A stretch of DNA of 64,000 bases, taken from NCBI RefSeq assembly GCF_009907385.1, contig NZ_JAAATR010000002.1, positions 110,878 through 174,877 of the forward strand, in the 5' to 3' direction. Numbering within the stretch: position 1 is the stretch's first letter; each line of letters starts with the position of its first letter. This DNA is from Atlantibacter hermannii. GTDB taxonomy: Bacteria > Pseudomonadota > Gammaproteobacteria > Enterobacterales > Enterobacteriaceae. Shown here in pieces: positions 16,955-25,946 of this stretch. A program made the position numbers and the translations under genes. A model generated the notes under the pieces. It made no database searches. It was not told where the DNA came from and saw only the letters and a program-made list of their open reading frames with translations.

Positions 16955-18154
16955 GTGGAACAGTTTGATGCAGTGATTATCGGCGCAGGCGCGGCGGGGT
17001 TATTTTGCGCGGCCCAGGCCGGGCAGGCGGGTTTACGGGTGTTGCTTCTCGATAACGGCAAAAAGCCGGGGCGCAAGATCCTGATGTCCGGCGGCGGGCG
17101 CTGTAACTTCACCAACCTGTATGTCGAACCGGCGGCCTACCTGAGCGCCAATCCGCATTTCTGCAAATCCGCCCTGGCGCGCTACACCCAGTGGGATTTT
17201 ATCGATCTGGTGGGAAAATACGGTATCGCCTGGCATGAGAAAACCCTCGGTCAGCTGTTTTGCGATGACTCGGCGCAGCAAATTGTCGATATGCTGATGG
17301 CGGAGTGCCAGAAAGGCAATGTCAACCTGCGCCTGCGTAGCGAAGTGCTGAGCATTGAGCGCGACGAGCAGGGTTACCTGCTGACGCTCAACGGCGACAG
17401 CGTGCGGACGGCGAAACTGGTGATCGCCAGCGGCGGGCTCTCGATGCCGGGGCTGGGCGCGTCGCCGTTTGGCTATAAAGTGGCGGAACAGTTTGGCCTG
17501 AAAGTCTTGCCGACCCGCGCCGGGCTGGTGCCGTTTACCCTGCATAAACCGCTGCTGGAGGCGCTACAGGTGCTGTCCGGCGTCTCCGTGCCGTCAGTGG
17601 TCAGCGCCCAGGACGGCACTCTTTTTCGTGAAAACGTGCTGTTCACCCACCGTGGGCTATCCGGCCCGGCCATTCTGCAAATTTCCAGCTACTGGCAGCC
17701 GGGTGAAAAGGTCACCATTAATCTGCTGCCCGATAGCGATGTGAATGCGTTTATTGATGAGCAGCGCAACGCGCACCCCAATCAGAGCCTGAAAAACACG
17801 CTGGCGATACTGCTGCCGAAGCGGCTGATCGAGATCCTCCAGCAGATGGGGCAAATCCCTGACTGTACCCTGAAGCAGCTTAATGCCCGCCAGCAGGAGG
17901 CCCTGGTCGAACTGCTGACCGCCTGGCAGGTACAGCCGAACGGCACTGAAGGCTATCGCACCGCCGAAGTCACGCTGGGCGGGGTGGACACCCACGCGCT
18001 CTCCTCGCGCACCATGGAAGCCCGCGACGTGCCGGGGCTTTATTTTATCGGCGAAGTGGTGGACGTTACCGGCTGGCTGGGCGGGTATAACTTCCAGTGG
18101 GCCTGGGCATCGGCGTGGGCCTGCGCCCAGGCGTTGAAGAAAGAGAAAGCGTAA
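16955..18154 (+). CDS. yhiN: YhiN, flavoprotein of the HI0933/YhiN family
   Basis: 399 residues from GTG 16955, with GGGGAG upstream; matches E. coli YhiN, which also begins ME.FDA. The N-terminal FAD-binding dinucleotide motif is IIGAGAAGLFCAAQAG (8-23), followed by NGKKPGRKILMSGGGRCNFTN, the family signature. The C-terminal GEVVDVTGWLGGYNFQWAWASAWACAQA closes the Rossmann fold. Cytoplasmic. The reaction is unknown; the family is treated as a putative oxidoreductase. Divergent from pitA, as in E. coli. Confidence 0.95.
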   Translation: MEQFDAVIIGAGAAGLFCAAQAGQAGLRVLLLDNGKKPGRKILMSGGGRCNFTNLYVEPAAYLSANPHFCKSALARYTQWDFIDLVGKYGIAWHEKTLGQLFCDDSAQQIVDMLMAECQKGNVNLRLRSEVLSIERDEQGYLLTLNGDSVRTAKLVIASGGLSMPGLGASPFGYKVAEQFGLKVLPTRAGLVPFTLHKPLLEALQVLSGVSVPSVVSAQDGTLFRENVLFTHRGLSGPAILQISSYWQPGEKVTINLLPDSDVNAFIDEQRNAHPNQSLKNTLAILLPKRLIEILQQMGQIPDCTLKQLNARQQEALVELLTAWQVQPNGTEGYRTAEVTLGGVDTHALSSRTMEARDVPGLYFIGEVVDVTGWLGGYNFQWAWASAWACAQALKKEKA

Positions 18155-18167
18155 CCGCCTCCTCCCT

Positions 18168-18202
18168 GTGCAGCATAAAACGAAGAACGCGTTATGCTGC
18201 AC
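18168..18202. terminator. Inverted repeat between yhiN and the ankyrin-like gene
   Basis: GTGCAGCATAA (18168-18178) and TTATGCTGCAC (18192-18202) are a perfect 11-bp inverted repeat with a 13-base loop between convergent genes. There is no T-tract, so it may act as a weak terminator or a 3' end stabiliser. Confidence 0.5.
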
Positions 18203-18211
18203 GTAGGTCAT

Positions 18212-19630
18212 TCAGGCTGGTGGGCAAGCATGCTGTATGCGCTTCTTTAACGTTTGATACCAACCGGCGGGATTTTTCAACTCAGTTTCCATCATGCGAT
18301 GCATTCTTTCACACGTAAATCCGGCAGCGAGTACGGTTTCGAGCCCCTGATCGTCTGCCGTAATATGCAATAATTGTCTGTCAGATAGTTCAATGTTTTG
18401 CTTAACAAGGGTCTGTAAAAGCAGACCAAAGTTATGATGGATTGCAGGGTTATTAAAATCTCTTCGGTGCTGGAAGTCTATAATAATATCATTATTCGCA
18501 CTTTTGTTATCGATATAAAGCGACCAGTTAATCATTCCAGTATTGAGTATGGCTTCGACAGTCTCAGAAGAGGAAGTTGTGAAGATATAACTCACCAGGC
18601 TTTGCCAGAGTGGTTCATCGGGCAAGAGATAATCAGGCGTAAGCATTAATTCTTTTACTAATTGTTCTTTTTTATTCATTGCCGCCAATTCTTTTAACAT
18701 CAACAAACGATCTTCTGGCGGTTTTTTATTCCAAAAAAAAGCAATGACTTCATTGTCTCTGCTATTAATAATATTTTGATGGACAGCGTCAGTAATCAGT
18801 TCCGGTATGATGGGGTAAATAAGATTGGTTAGCGCAAACAGTGCGGTCCGTTCATTTTGACTATACTGAAAATTATAGGTTTTGGGGACGAGAGGGTTAT
18901 CCTCGATAAGGATCTCGCGATGATGTTGAGCACGGTATTCAGATCCGATTAACTGTTCGCTAAATATGCGTACGGCATTAATATTATTGGCCTGAAACGC
19001 GATATAAAAGGGCGTATCCCCGTTGCTGTAACTAAATTCGCCAGCGGCGAGTGTGACTTCATATGGTGAATTTACCTGGTCAGTTAAATACTGTAAAACC
19101 TTAACAGGAGTGGCAGGGTCCGCTGCAGCCAGTTTTAATAACTTCTCCCGCGTAGCAATCCCCTCGAACAACGCCAGTTCGCGTGTATTGCCATGGCTGG
19201 CTCTCGCCAGGACCCTGAGCAACAGGCGCTTTTCCCATGCCTCGCTGATCTCTGTAAATCCGCGGTTATCTTGCATGTAATGGGTCATCGACACTGTTAG
19301 CGTCAGGCAAAGAATATGGCTGGTAATAATGACCCGTAACGTATTGCGCAAGTATTTGTTTCCCAATGGCGCAAGGCACAACAGAAGTGAGAAGCAGCAG
19401 GAGAAGATTAGGCCTAACCTCAGTGCGAGGAGATCCAGTTCCAGCCATAATAAAAAAATAATGCCGGTCAGCATCACCAATAGTTGCGGAATAATGAGCC
19501 GCGTGAGGGCGATTTGACAAAACCTTGACGCCATAGAATTCGATAAATACACGATAAATATTATAAACAATATCATGGGGGAGCTATAGAGCGCCGCAAT
19601 AATCAAAAAATCAGTCAGTGTAAAGCCCAT
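18212..19630 (-). CDS. Ankyrin-like membrane protein, unknown
   Basis: 472 residues. Four hydrophobic segments lie at about 8-30, 42-62, 66-90 and 98-115. The remaining 350 residues are soluble and helical. The stretch NGDTPFYIAFQANNINAVRIF (about 208-228) fits the ankyrin pattern xGxTPLxxAxxxxxxxxVxxLL, and neighbouring segments such as VKVLQYLTDQVNSPYE look like degenerate repeats. I recognise no named family. Codon use is more AT-rich than the flanking backbone genes and the upstream DNA is strongly AT-rich, suggesting a lineage-specific or acquired gene. It is not part of the E. coli yhiN neighbourhood. Possible role: protein-protein interaction platform at the inner membrane; no evidence beyond the repeats. 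Confidence 0.6.
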   Translation of the reverse strand: MGFTLTDFLIIAALYSSPMILFIIFIVYLSNSMASRFCQIALTRLIIPQLLVMLTGIIFLLWLELDLLALRLGLIFSCCFSLLLCLAPLGNKYLRNTLRVIITSHILCLTLTVSMTHYMQDNRGFTEISEAWEKRLLLRVLARASHGNTRELALFEGIATREKLLKLAAADPATPVKVLQYLTDQVNSPYEVTLAAGEFSYSNGDTPFYIAFQANNINAVRIFSEQLIGSEYRAQHHREILIEDNPLVPKTYNFQYSQNERTALFALTNLIYPIIPELITDAVHQNIINSRDNEVIAFFWNKKPPEDRLLMLKELAAMNKKEQLVKELMLTPDYLLPDEPLWQSLVSYIFTTSSSETVEAILNTGMINWSLYIDNKSANNDIIIDFQHRRDFNNPAIHHNFGLLLQTLVKQNIELSDRQLLHITADDQGLETVLAAGFTCERMHRMMETELKNPAGWYQTLKKRIQHACPPA

Positions 19631-20067
19631 TCACACATCCTTAGTTATGTTTAGAACCCTGTGATGACGAGAATGTAGTGAGCATTTGTGTGTTTATTGT
19701 GAAGTATTGGCAATATGGCCCGATGAGGTTTTGTATGAGACGCAAAAGAAGTTTTAATGCAAATGTTAGTATGATGTGAAAATTATAATGGATATATTAA
19801 ATATAATGAAATCAATGAGTGAATAATCAGATCTTGAGATTATAAAAATGAAAATTAACTAACAAAATCCTGAATAATCGGATTTTATAAAATTCTGCCT
19901 GTTCAATAAAAAACAATTGAATAGTTCCGTTTTAGCATATTCGTAGCAATGTTATAGCATCTTTTAAGATTTAATTCAGAACAAAGCTTCATAAGGAATG
20001 AAGCGCTGTTTTATTTTTCACAAGCTTAAGTAAAATATATTTTCTTATTTTTACTTTTTAAAAAAGT
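19631..20067. other. AT-rich intergenic region
   Basis: About 440 bases of low-GC DNA with no convincing gene on either strand, between the divergent ankyrin-like gene and the secreted repeat protein gene. Such stretches in enterobacteria are often bound by H-NS; that is inference from composition. Confidence 0.5.
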
Positions 20068-20088
20068 CCTCTCCCGATTTGGGAGAGG
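20068..20088 (+). promoter_or_regulatory. Hairpin in the leader of the repeat-protein gene
   Basis: CCTCTCCC (20068-20075) and GGGAGAGG (20081-20088) form a perfect 8-bp stem with loop GATTT, about 32 bases before ATG 20121. It could be a terminator for an upstream transcript, an mRNA 5' stabiliser or an attenuator. No T-tract follows (TTGTTAAG). Confidence 0.5.
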
Positions 20089-20120
20089 TTGTTAAGTTCG
20101 TTACTACAAAGGTTATTATT

Positions 20121-21146
20121 ATGTTTAAGATGAATTTTACCATTCCTCTTTCAGTATTTATTGCGCTTTCATGCGGAAGTGTGAACGCTGCCGATAAAAG
20201 CACGGCATTTGATGATGCGGTAGCGAATTTAGCCGGCGCGCAATCGTTCAGGGATGCGGCTCAGCGTAATTACAAAACCCAGCTTAATGCTGCTCATCAT
20301 GCGCAAGCCGCCCAGCAGGATGCGTTGAATAATTATAATAACGCAACGCCTGGTGACGATCGGTTGGCTGCGGGCGCACCCCTGAATAAAGCGACCCAGG
20401 ACGCCGATGACGCGCAGCATGCCGTGCAGCAAGCGCATCGTGACGTACAATTTGCAGAAGCCATGATTGAGAAAACGCAGAATCAGATAAATGGTACGAA
20501 TTACCGTACCCAGATTCAGGCACTCCAGGCGACAATGATCGGGCCCCAGACGCCTCCGCAACCCATCCAGCAGCAGACGCCTCCGCAGCCCACTCAGCAG
20601 CAGACGCCTCCGCAGCCCACCCAGCAGCAGACGCCTCCGCAACCCATCCAGCAGCAGACGCCTCCGCAACCCATCCAGCAGCAGACGCCTCCACAACCCA
20701 TCCAGCAGCAGACGCCTCCGCAGCCCACCCAGTTGCAGACGCCTTTGCAGCCCACCCAGCCGCAACCGACTCAACCGCAGCCGCAGATCCCTGTGCAACA
20801 CTATACTGCCGCGCTCCCCGGCGTGACCGACACCATTCAACAGGCGGCATCCAGTCTGCCGAAAAATATCCCTGTCGATGTCACTCTTGGCGATAAAGTG
20901 TTACACACAACCGTCGGTGAAATCGCCAAAGTCAATCCACAGGCGCAAATCAGCATGCCGTTCGTCAGTGCGTTTACCCCCTCAACACGCAGAGGGAATA
21001 ATAACGCTACCGGCAATAACGGGATGCGCGCAGGCCATGAAGGCCGCGGTGCGGATAACGCGCATTCCCATGCGTTCGGCGGCCACGGTTACGGCCATGA
21101 CAACAGCCGTTCAGAAGGATTTGGCGGGCATTCCCACTTCCATTAA
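20121..21146 (+). CDS. Secreted repeat protein with Pro/Gln repeats and Gly/His tail
   Basis: 341 residues from ATG 20121 (MFKMNFTIPL), chosen because AAAGG precedes it and a clear signal peptide (1-23, ending VNA-AD) follows; an ATG at 20079 in the same frame would spoil the signal. Mature protein: an Ala/Gln-rich helical region (about 24-130) likely to form a coiled coil; eight tandem copies of a nine-residue QTPPQP(I/T)QQ unit (143-214); a short globular part; and a tail rich in Gly, His and Asn (about 295-341) that could bind metal. Function unknown. Exported, so probably periplasmic or surface. It stands alone with a terminator downstream. Confidence 0.7.
   Translation: MFKMNFTIPLSVFIALSCGSVNAADKSTAFDDAVANLAGAQSFRDAAQRNYKTQLNAAHHAQAAQQDALNNYNNATPGDDRLAAGAPLNKATQDADDAQHAVQQAHRDVQFAEAMIEKTQNQINGTNYRTQIQALQATMIGPQTPPQPIQQQTPPQPTQQQTPPQPTQQQTPPQPIQQQTPPQPIQQQTPPQPIQQQTPPQPTQLQTPLQPTQPQPTQPQPQIPVQHYTAALPGVTDTIQQAASSLPKNIPVDVTLGDKVLHTTVGEIAKVNPQAQISMPFVSAFTPSTRRGNNNATGNNGMRAGHEGRGADNAHSHAFGGHGYGHDNSRSEGFGGHSHFH
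20547..20762 (+). repeat. Eight tandem 27-bp units
   Basis: Eight head-to-tail 27-base units (CAGACGCCTCCGCAACCCAT.. type) encode QTPPQP(I/T)QQ inside the secreted protein. Units 1, 4, 5 and 6 carry an ATC (Ile) where units 2, 3, 7 and 8 carry ACT or ACC (Thr); the last two have drifted. Units are nearly identical at DNA level, so copy number probably varies between strains. Confidence 0.9.
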
Positions 21147-21165
21147 TTCACCAAACGGGCAATAA

Positions 21166-21195
21166 AAAACGGCGCCTTGATGAAGGCGCCGTTTT
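21166..21195. terminator. Bidirectional terminator between the repeat-protein gene and fdnI
   Basis: AAAACGGCGCCTT (21166-21178) and AAGGCGCCGTTTT (21183-21195) form a 13-bp stem with a 4-base loop, with A/T runs on both sides. It serves both the repeat-protein gene (+) and the fdn operon (-). Confidence 0.88.
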
Positions 21196-21213
21196 GTTTG
21201 TAAAGCCCGCTCA

Positions 21214-21855
21214 TTACTCCTGAGCGTCTTCCGCTTTCTGCACTTTGCGATACCAGCGCGGGTGGTGTTTAGCCGCCCAGCGACGGCTGACTTTGCCTTC
21301 GATCATGCCTTTGATCGATCCTTTGACCCAGAACGCCATATACATATGGATCAGGATCGCATGGATCAGCACGATGGCCGCCAGCGCGTGAACCAGCAGG
21401 CTCCAGCGCACCATCCACATGGGGAAAAAGTGCGTGAAGTAAGGACGCCAGATAATAATGCCGGTCACCAGCAGCACAAAAATCATGCTCATGATGCTCC
21501 AGAACATCATTTTCTGTCCGGCGTTGTATTTGCCCACGTCCGCCACATGGTGTTCGTTGCCTTTCAGCACTTCCACAATGTTCTTCAGCCACGGCAAATC
21601 CTGCTTGTCCGGGATGTTATGTCTGACGAAGCGAACAAACATAAACATCAGCGCGAAGAAGATCAGCACACCGAAGAAGGGGTGCAGAATACGCCCCATC
21701 TGCGGCGTCCCGAAGGTTTGCGTCAGCCATTGCAGAGTCGGGAAAAACAGCGCGATGCCCGATAACGCCACCAGGAAAAAGCAGATCACCACCGTCCAGT
21801 GACACGCCCGGTCGATAAAGCTGGTCCGAACGATCATCTTACTTTTCTTAGTCAT
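21214..21855 (-). CDS. fdnI: Formate dehydrogenase-N gamma subunit (cytochrome b556)
   Basis: 213 residues from ATG 21855 ([20 protein letters not shown]); overlaps the fdnH stop by eight bases and its ribosome site GAGGAGG lies inside the Glu-rich fdnH tail. Four membrane helices carry the two heme b groups, with histidine ligands in the RACHW, ILHPFFG, LLVHAL and [10 protein letters not shown] regions. It passes electrons from FdnH to menaquinone at the cytoplasmic side of the inner membrane. The sequence matches the nitrate-inducible FdnI and not the aerobic paralogue FdoI (e.g. [25 protein letters not shown]), which fixes the operon as fdn. Confidence 0.95.
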   Translation of the reverse strand: MTKKSKMIVRTSFIDRACHWTVVICFFLVALSGIALFFPTLQWLTQTFGTPQMGRILHPFFGVLIFFALMFMFVRFVRHNIPDKQDLPWLKNIVEVLKGNEHHVADVGKYNAGQKMMFWSIMSMIFVLLVTGIIIWRPYFTHFFPMWMVRWSLLVHALAAIVLIHAILIHMYMAFWVKGSIKGMIEGKVSRRWAAKHHPRWYRKVQKAEDAQE

Positions 21856-22735
21856 GGTGCTCCTCCTCTTCGTCGTCATCGACTTCCTTGTTCGGACCGA
21901 CGCCCACATAGTGGAAAATCAGACCGGCGAAGGTTGCGATAAAGCCCGCAGCGGAGAGCGGTTTGAGGATCCCTTTCCACAGGCTAATCGGCGTATCGAT
22001 TTGCGGATCTTTCGGCAGGCCGTGATACAGCTCCGGCTGGTCGTTGTGGTGCAGCACGTAAATCACGTGAGTGCCGCCCACGCCCGCCGGATCGTAAATA
22101 CCCGCGTGCGGGTAACCGCGTTTTTTCAGCTTCTCCACGCGCTCGCTCGCCACTTCCAGCATCTCTTTTTTGGTGCCGAAGTGGATTGCGCCGGTGGGGC
22201 AGGTTTTCACGCACGCCGGCTCCTGGCCCACGCTCACCCGGTCGACGCACAGGGTGCATTTGTACACCCGGTTGTCTTGCGGATTGAGGCGCGGCACGTT
22301 GAACGGGCAGCCCGCGATGCAGTAACCGCAACCGATGCAGTGTTCCGACTGAAAATCGACGATGCCGTTGGCGTACTGGATAATCGCACCCGCAGACGGG
22401 CACGCCTTCAGGCAGCCCGGATCTTCACAGTGCATACAGCCGTCTTTGCGGATCAGCCACTCCAGCTTTCCGTTGGCGCGGGTTTCGCTAAAGCGCATCA
22501 CCGTCCAGGCTTTGGCGGTTAAATCCGTCGGGTTGTCGTAGACGCCCACGCAGTGACCGACCTCAGCGCGGATGTCATTCCACTCCGAGCACGCCACCTG
22601 GCAGGCTTTACAGCCGATACAGGTGGAGACGTCGATAAGCTTCGCGACTTCTTCCTTGAAGTCACGCGCCTGAGGCGGCGGGGTCATTCCGTTGGTGGCG
22701 GAACGTTTAATAATGTCCTGAGATTGCATTGACAT
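21848..22735 (-). CDS. fdnH: Formate dehydrogenase-N beta subunit (iron-sulfur)
   Basis: 295 residues. Four [4Fe-4S] cysteine clusters are visible ([42 protein letters not shown]...CVKTC). A single C-terminal membrane helix (about 255-278) anchors it with the bulk in the periplasm, followed by an acidic tail [12 protein letters not shown]. It carries electrons from the FdnG cofactor to the FdnI hemes. Exported together with FdnG by the Tat system. Eleven bases separate it from the fdnG stop codon. Confidence 0.97.
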   Translation of the reverse strand: MSMQSQDIIKRSATNGMTPPPQARDFKEEVAKLIDVSTCIGCKACQVACSEWNDIRAEVGHCVGVYDNPTDLTAKAWTVMRFSETRANGKLEWLIRKDGCMHCEDPGCLKACPSAGAIIQYANGIVDFQSEHCIGCGYCIAGCPFNVPRLNPQDNRVYKCTLCVDRVSVGQEPACVKTCPTGAIHFGTKKEMLEVASERVEKLKKRGYPHAGIYDPAGVGGTHVIYVLHHNDQPELYHGLPKDPQIDTPISLWKGILKPLSAAGFIATFAGLIFHYVGVGPNKEVDDDEEEEHHD

Positions 22736-22746
22736 GAGTTCGCCCC

Positions 22747-25700
22747 TTACGCCTTCTCAATGTTAACCAGGAACGCCTTGTACTCCGGCGTCTGTGAGTT
22801 AGCATCACCCACCGGCGGCGTCAGGGTGTTCGCCAGGTAACCTTTGCGCGCGGTGCCTTCAAAGCCCCAGTGCAGCGGAATACCCACGGTTTCAACCTGC
22901 TTGCCGTCCACGTTCAGCACCTGCAGACGCGGCGTCACCACCGCAACCGCACGGATAAACCCGCGCTTGCTGCTGACCTTCACCGTATCGCCGTTCGCGA
23001 TGCCTTTCGCTTTCGCGAGGGTTTCGCTAATCTCCACGAACTGCTCCGGCTGGGCGATGGCGTTGAGCAACGCATGCTTGGTCCAGGTGTGGAAATGCTC
23101 GGTTAAACGGTACGTGGTGCCCACATACGGGAACTCGCTGCGATCGCCGATACGTTTGGCGTCTTCCGGCAACAGGCGCGCCGCCGGGTTGGACACCACG
23201 TTCGGGTGCAGCGGGTTAGTGCCAATCGGCGTTTCCACCGGCTCGTAGTGTTCCGGGAACGGCCCTTCCGCCATTTTGTCGATGGCGAACAGGCGGCCCA
23301 GCCCTTCCGGCTGCATGATAAACGGACCGGTGCCGCTGCCTGGCGCGGCGGTGTTGTAGTCCGGGATATCGTTCCCGACCCACTTGCTGCCGTTCCATTT
23401 GATCAGCATGCGTTTGCTGTCCCAGGGTTTACCCATCGGATCGGCGGACGCGCGGTTGTAAATGATGCGGCGGTTAAGCGGCCATGCCCAGGCCCAGCCC
23501 AGCGTGTTGCCCAGACCGGACGGATCGCTGTTGTCGCGGTTCGCCATCTGGTTGCCTTTCTCGGTCCAGCTCCCGGCGTAAATCCAGCAGGAAGATGCGG
23601 TGGTGCCGTCGTCGCGCATCAGTGCAAACGAACTGAGCAGCTCGCCTTTCTTCGCCAGCAGATTGCCGTTCGGATCGTAAAGGTCCGCCAGCGCCACGCC
23701 GTTGTTCTCTTTCGCCACTTCCGCCGATTCCGGATGATCCGGGCGTTTGTACGTCCAGCTCATTTTCAGCAACGGTTCTACGCCTTTGCCGCCTTCGCTG
23801 CGGTACATCTCGCGCAGACGATGGTACAGGCCGGCGAGGATTTCCCCGTCATTCAGCGCTTCGCCCGGGGCGTCCGCCGCTTTCCAGTGCCACTGCAACC
23901 AGCGTCCGGAGTTGGCGATGGAGCCGTCTTCTTCCGCAAAGCAGGTCGATGGCAGACGGAACACCTCGGTCTGAATGTTCGCCGGATCGACGTCGTTCAT
24001 GTCGCCGTGGTTCTGCCAGAAATTACTGGTTTCGGTAACCAGCGGGTCGATGACGATCAGGTACTTCAGCTTGCTGAGGCGGCTGACGATCTTATTTTTA
24101 TCCGGCAATGACGCCACCGGGTTAAAGCCCTGGCAGATGTAACCGTTCACTTCGCCGCGATCCATCATGTCGAAGTACTTCATGGCGTCGTAAACCTGGT
24201 CCCACTTCGGCAACCAGTCATAACCCCACTGGTTCTCTTTCTGCGCATCATCGCCGTAGAACGACTTCATCAGGCTGACGAAGAACTTCGGATAGTTGCT
24301 CCAGTAGTTCACCTGATTCGGCAGCGTCGCTACCGGCGTATTGGCCTTCAGATAGCTTTCCAGATCGGCTTGCTTCTCCGACGGCAGCGTCAGGTAGCCC
24401 GGCAGGCTGGTGGACAGCAGGCCGAGGTCGGTCAGGCCCTGGATGTTGGAGTGACCGCGCAGGGCGTTCACGCCGCCGCCCGCCATCCCCATGTTGCCGA
24501 GCAGCAGCTGGATCATCGCCATAGTGCGGATGTTCTGCGCGCCGACGGTGTGCTGCGTCCAGCCAAGGGCATACAGGAACGTGGTGGTCCGGTCCGGGGC
24601 GCTGGTGGAGGCCAGCACTTCACACACTTTCAGGAAGTCCGCCTTCGGCGTGCCGCAGATGTTCTCCACCATGTCCGGCGTATAACGGGAAACGTGCTGT
24701 TTCAGCAGGTTCCAGACGCAGCGCGGGTTGGTCAGCGTCTCGTCGCGCAGGGCATAGCCGTTTTCGTCGAACTGATAGTTCCAGGTGGTTTTATCGTATT
24801 TACGTTTTTCCGCGTCATAGCCGCTGAACAGACCGTCCTCGAAGGAATAGTCTTCGCGCACCAGCAGGTTCGCGTTGGTGTAGTGCTTAACGTATTCGGC
24901 GTTAATCTTGTTGTTTTCGATCAGGTACAGCAAAACCCCTGACAGGAAGGTAATGTCAGTACCGGAACGGATAGGGACGTAGAGATCGGCAACCGACGCC
25001 GTGCGCGTAAAGCGCGGGTCGACCACGATCAGCGTCGCGTCATTGTTGTTTTTCGCTTCCATCGCCCAGCGGAAACCCACCGGATGCGCTTCAGCGGCGT
25101 TACCGCCCATCACCATCACAACGTTGGCGTTTTTGATATCAACCCAGTGGTTGGTCATCGCACCGCGACCAAATGTTGGAGCAAGACTTGCTACCGTTGG
25201 TCCGTGTCAGACGCGCGCCTGGTTATCTACCGCCACCATGCCTAAGGAACGAGCGAATTTCTGGGTCAGCATCCCGGTTTCGTTGCTGGCGGCAGACGCG
25301 CACAGCATGCCGGTTGTGGTCCAGCGGTTCACCGTGGTGCCTGCCGCGTTTTGCTCGATAAAGTTAGCGTCGCGGTCCGCTTTCATCAGCCGCGTGATGC
25401 GGTTGAAGGCGTCGTCCCAGCTGATGCGCTGCCATTTATCCGAGCCCGGCGCCCGGTATTCCGGGTAGCGCAGACGGCCTTCGCTATGAACGTAATCCAG
25501 CAACCCTGCGCCTTTCGGGCACAGCGCGCCGCGGCTCACCGGATGGTCCGGATCCCCTTCGACGTGGAACAGCGCGGATTTCGCGTTCATCGAGCCGTCG
25601 CCGAGGCTATACATCAATAATCCGCAGCCAACGGAACAATAGGTACAGGTGTTGCGGGTTTCGGTAGAGCGCAACAATTTATAGTCGCGAATACCCGCCA

Positions 25701-25794
25701 GTGCCGTCTTGGGCGCAAATCCCAGAGCGGCAACGGTGGTACCTGCCAGGCCACCGGCGCAAATCCGGAAAAATTGCCTGCGATTCACATCCAT
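22747..25794 (-). CDS. fdnG: Formate dehydrogenase-N alpha subunit, selenocysteine-containing
   Basis: 1015 residues when the in-frame TGA at 25207-25209 is read as selenocysteine 196, the same length and Sec position as E. coli FdnG. Without that reading it appears as two frames (25207-25794 and 22747-25158), but the frame continues exactly, with His-Gly-Pro-Thr-Val after the TGA as in known FdnG. The N-terminus [12 protein letters not shown] is a twin-arginine signal; [11 protein letters not shown] binds the [4Fe-4S] cluster; the molybdenum bis-MGD cofactor is held by the large C-terminal part. It oxidises formate in the periplasm during nitrate respiration. Start ATG 25794. Confidence 0.97.
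25167..25209 (-). promoter_or_regulatory. SECIS element and Sec codon of fdnG
   Basis: Reading the minus strand, TGA (25209-25207) is followed by an outer stem GACCAA with TTGGTC and an inner stem GG.AGCAA with TTGCT.CC around a short loop containing GTC, with an unpaired T in the stem. This is the fdhF/fdnG-type bacterial SECIS layout bound by SelB. Stem pairing was done by eye. Confidence 0.85.
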
Positions 25795-25930
25795 TGTTTA
25801 CCCCATGTGATGGTGAATGTTTTTGTTTTGAACCTCATTCCTTAACCAAAAACAGACGTTATTTTTCTGTTCATCTTTATTGGTCAAGGGTGATGCCAGT
25901 TAAATAATCCCGCCGCTAACTAAAATTAAT

Positions 25931-25946
25931 TACTCATTAATGGTTA
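25931..25946 (-). promoter_or_regulatory. NarL/NarP 7-2-7 site upstream of fdnG
   Basis: TACTCATTAATGGTTA: heptamer TACTCAT fits TACYNMT exactly; after a 2-base spacer the inverted heptamer TAACCAT has one mismatch. The 7-2-7 inverted layout is the NarL/NarP binding arrangement. It lies about 140 bases before the fdnG start, in keeping with the upstream NarL site known for E. coli fdnG. An Fnr site should lie nearer the gene; I found only a partial TTGACC half-site near 25890. Confidence 0.6.

Noticed and set aside
20547..20762. Possible CRISPR-like array
   Set aside because: The 27-base units are directly adjacent with no spacers and are in frame within a coding sequence.
20229..20850. Two minus-strand repeat proteins (Leu/Arg-rich and Ala/Glu-rich)
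   Set aside because: Both arise from reading the complementary strand of the Pro/Gln repeat; the plus-strand product has a signal peptide and a terminator.
22747..25794. Pseudogene or split gene for formate dehydrogenase
   Set aside because: The apparent stop is the selenocysteine codon at position 196 with a SECIS hairpin; the frame is otherwise intact and of normal length.
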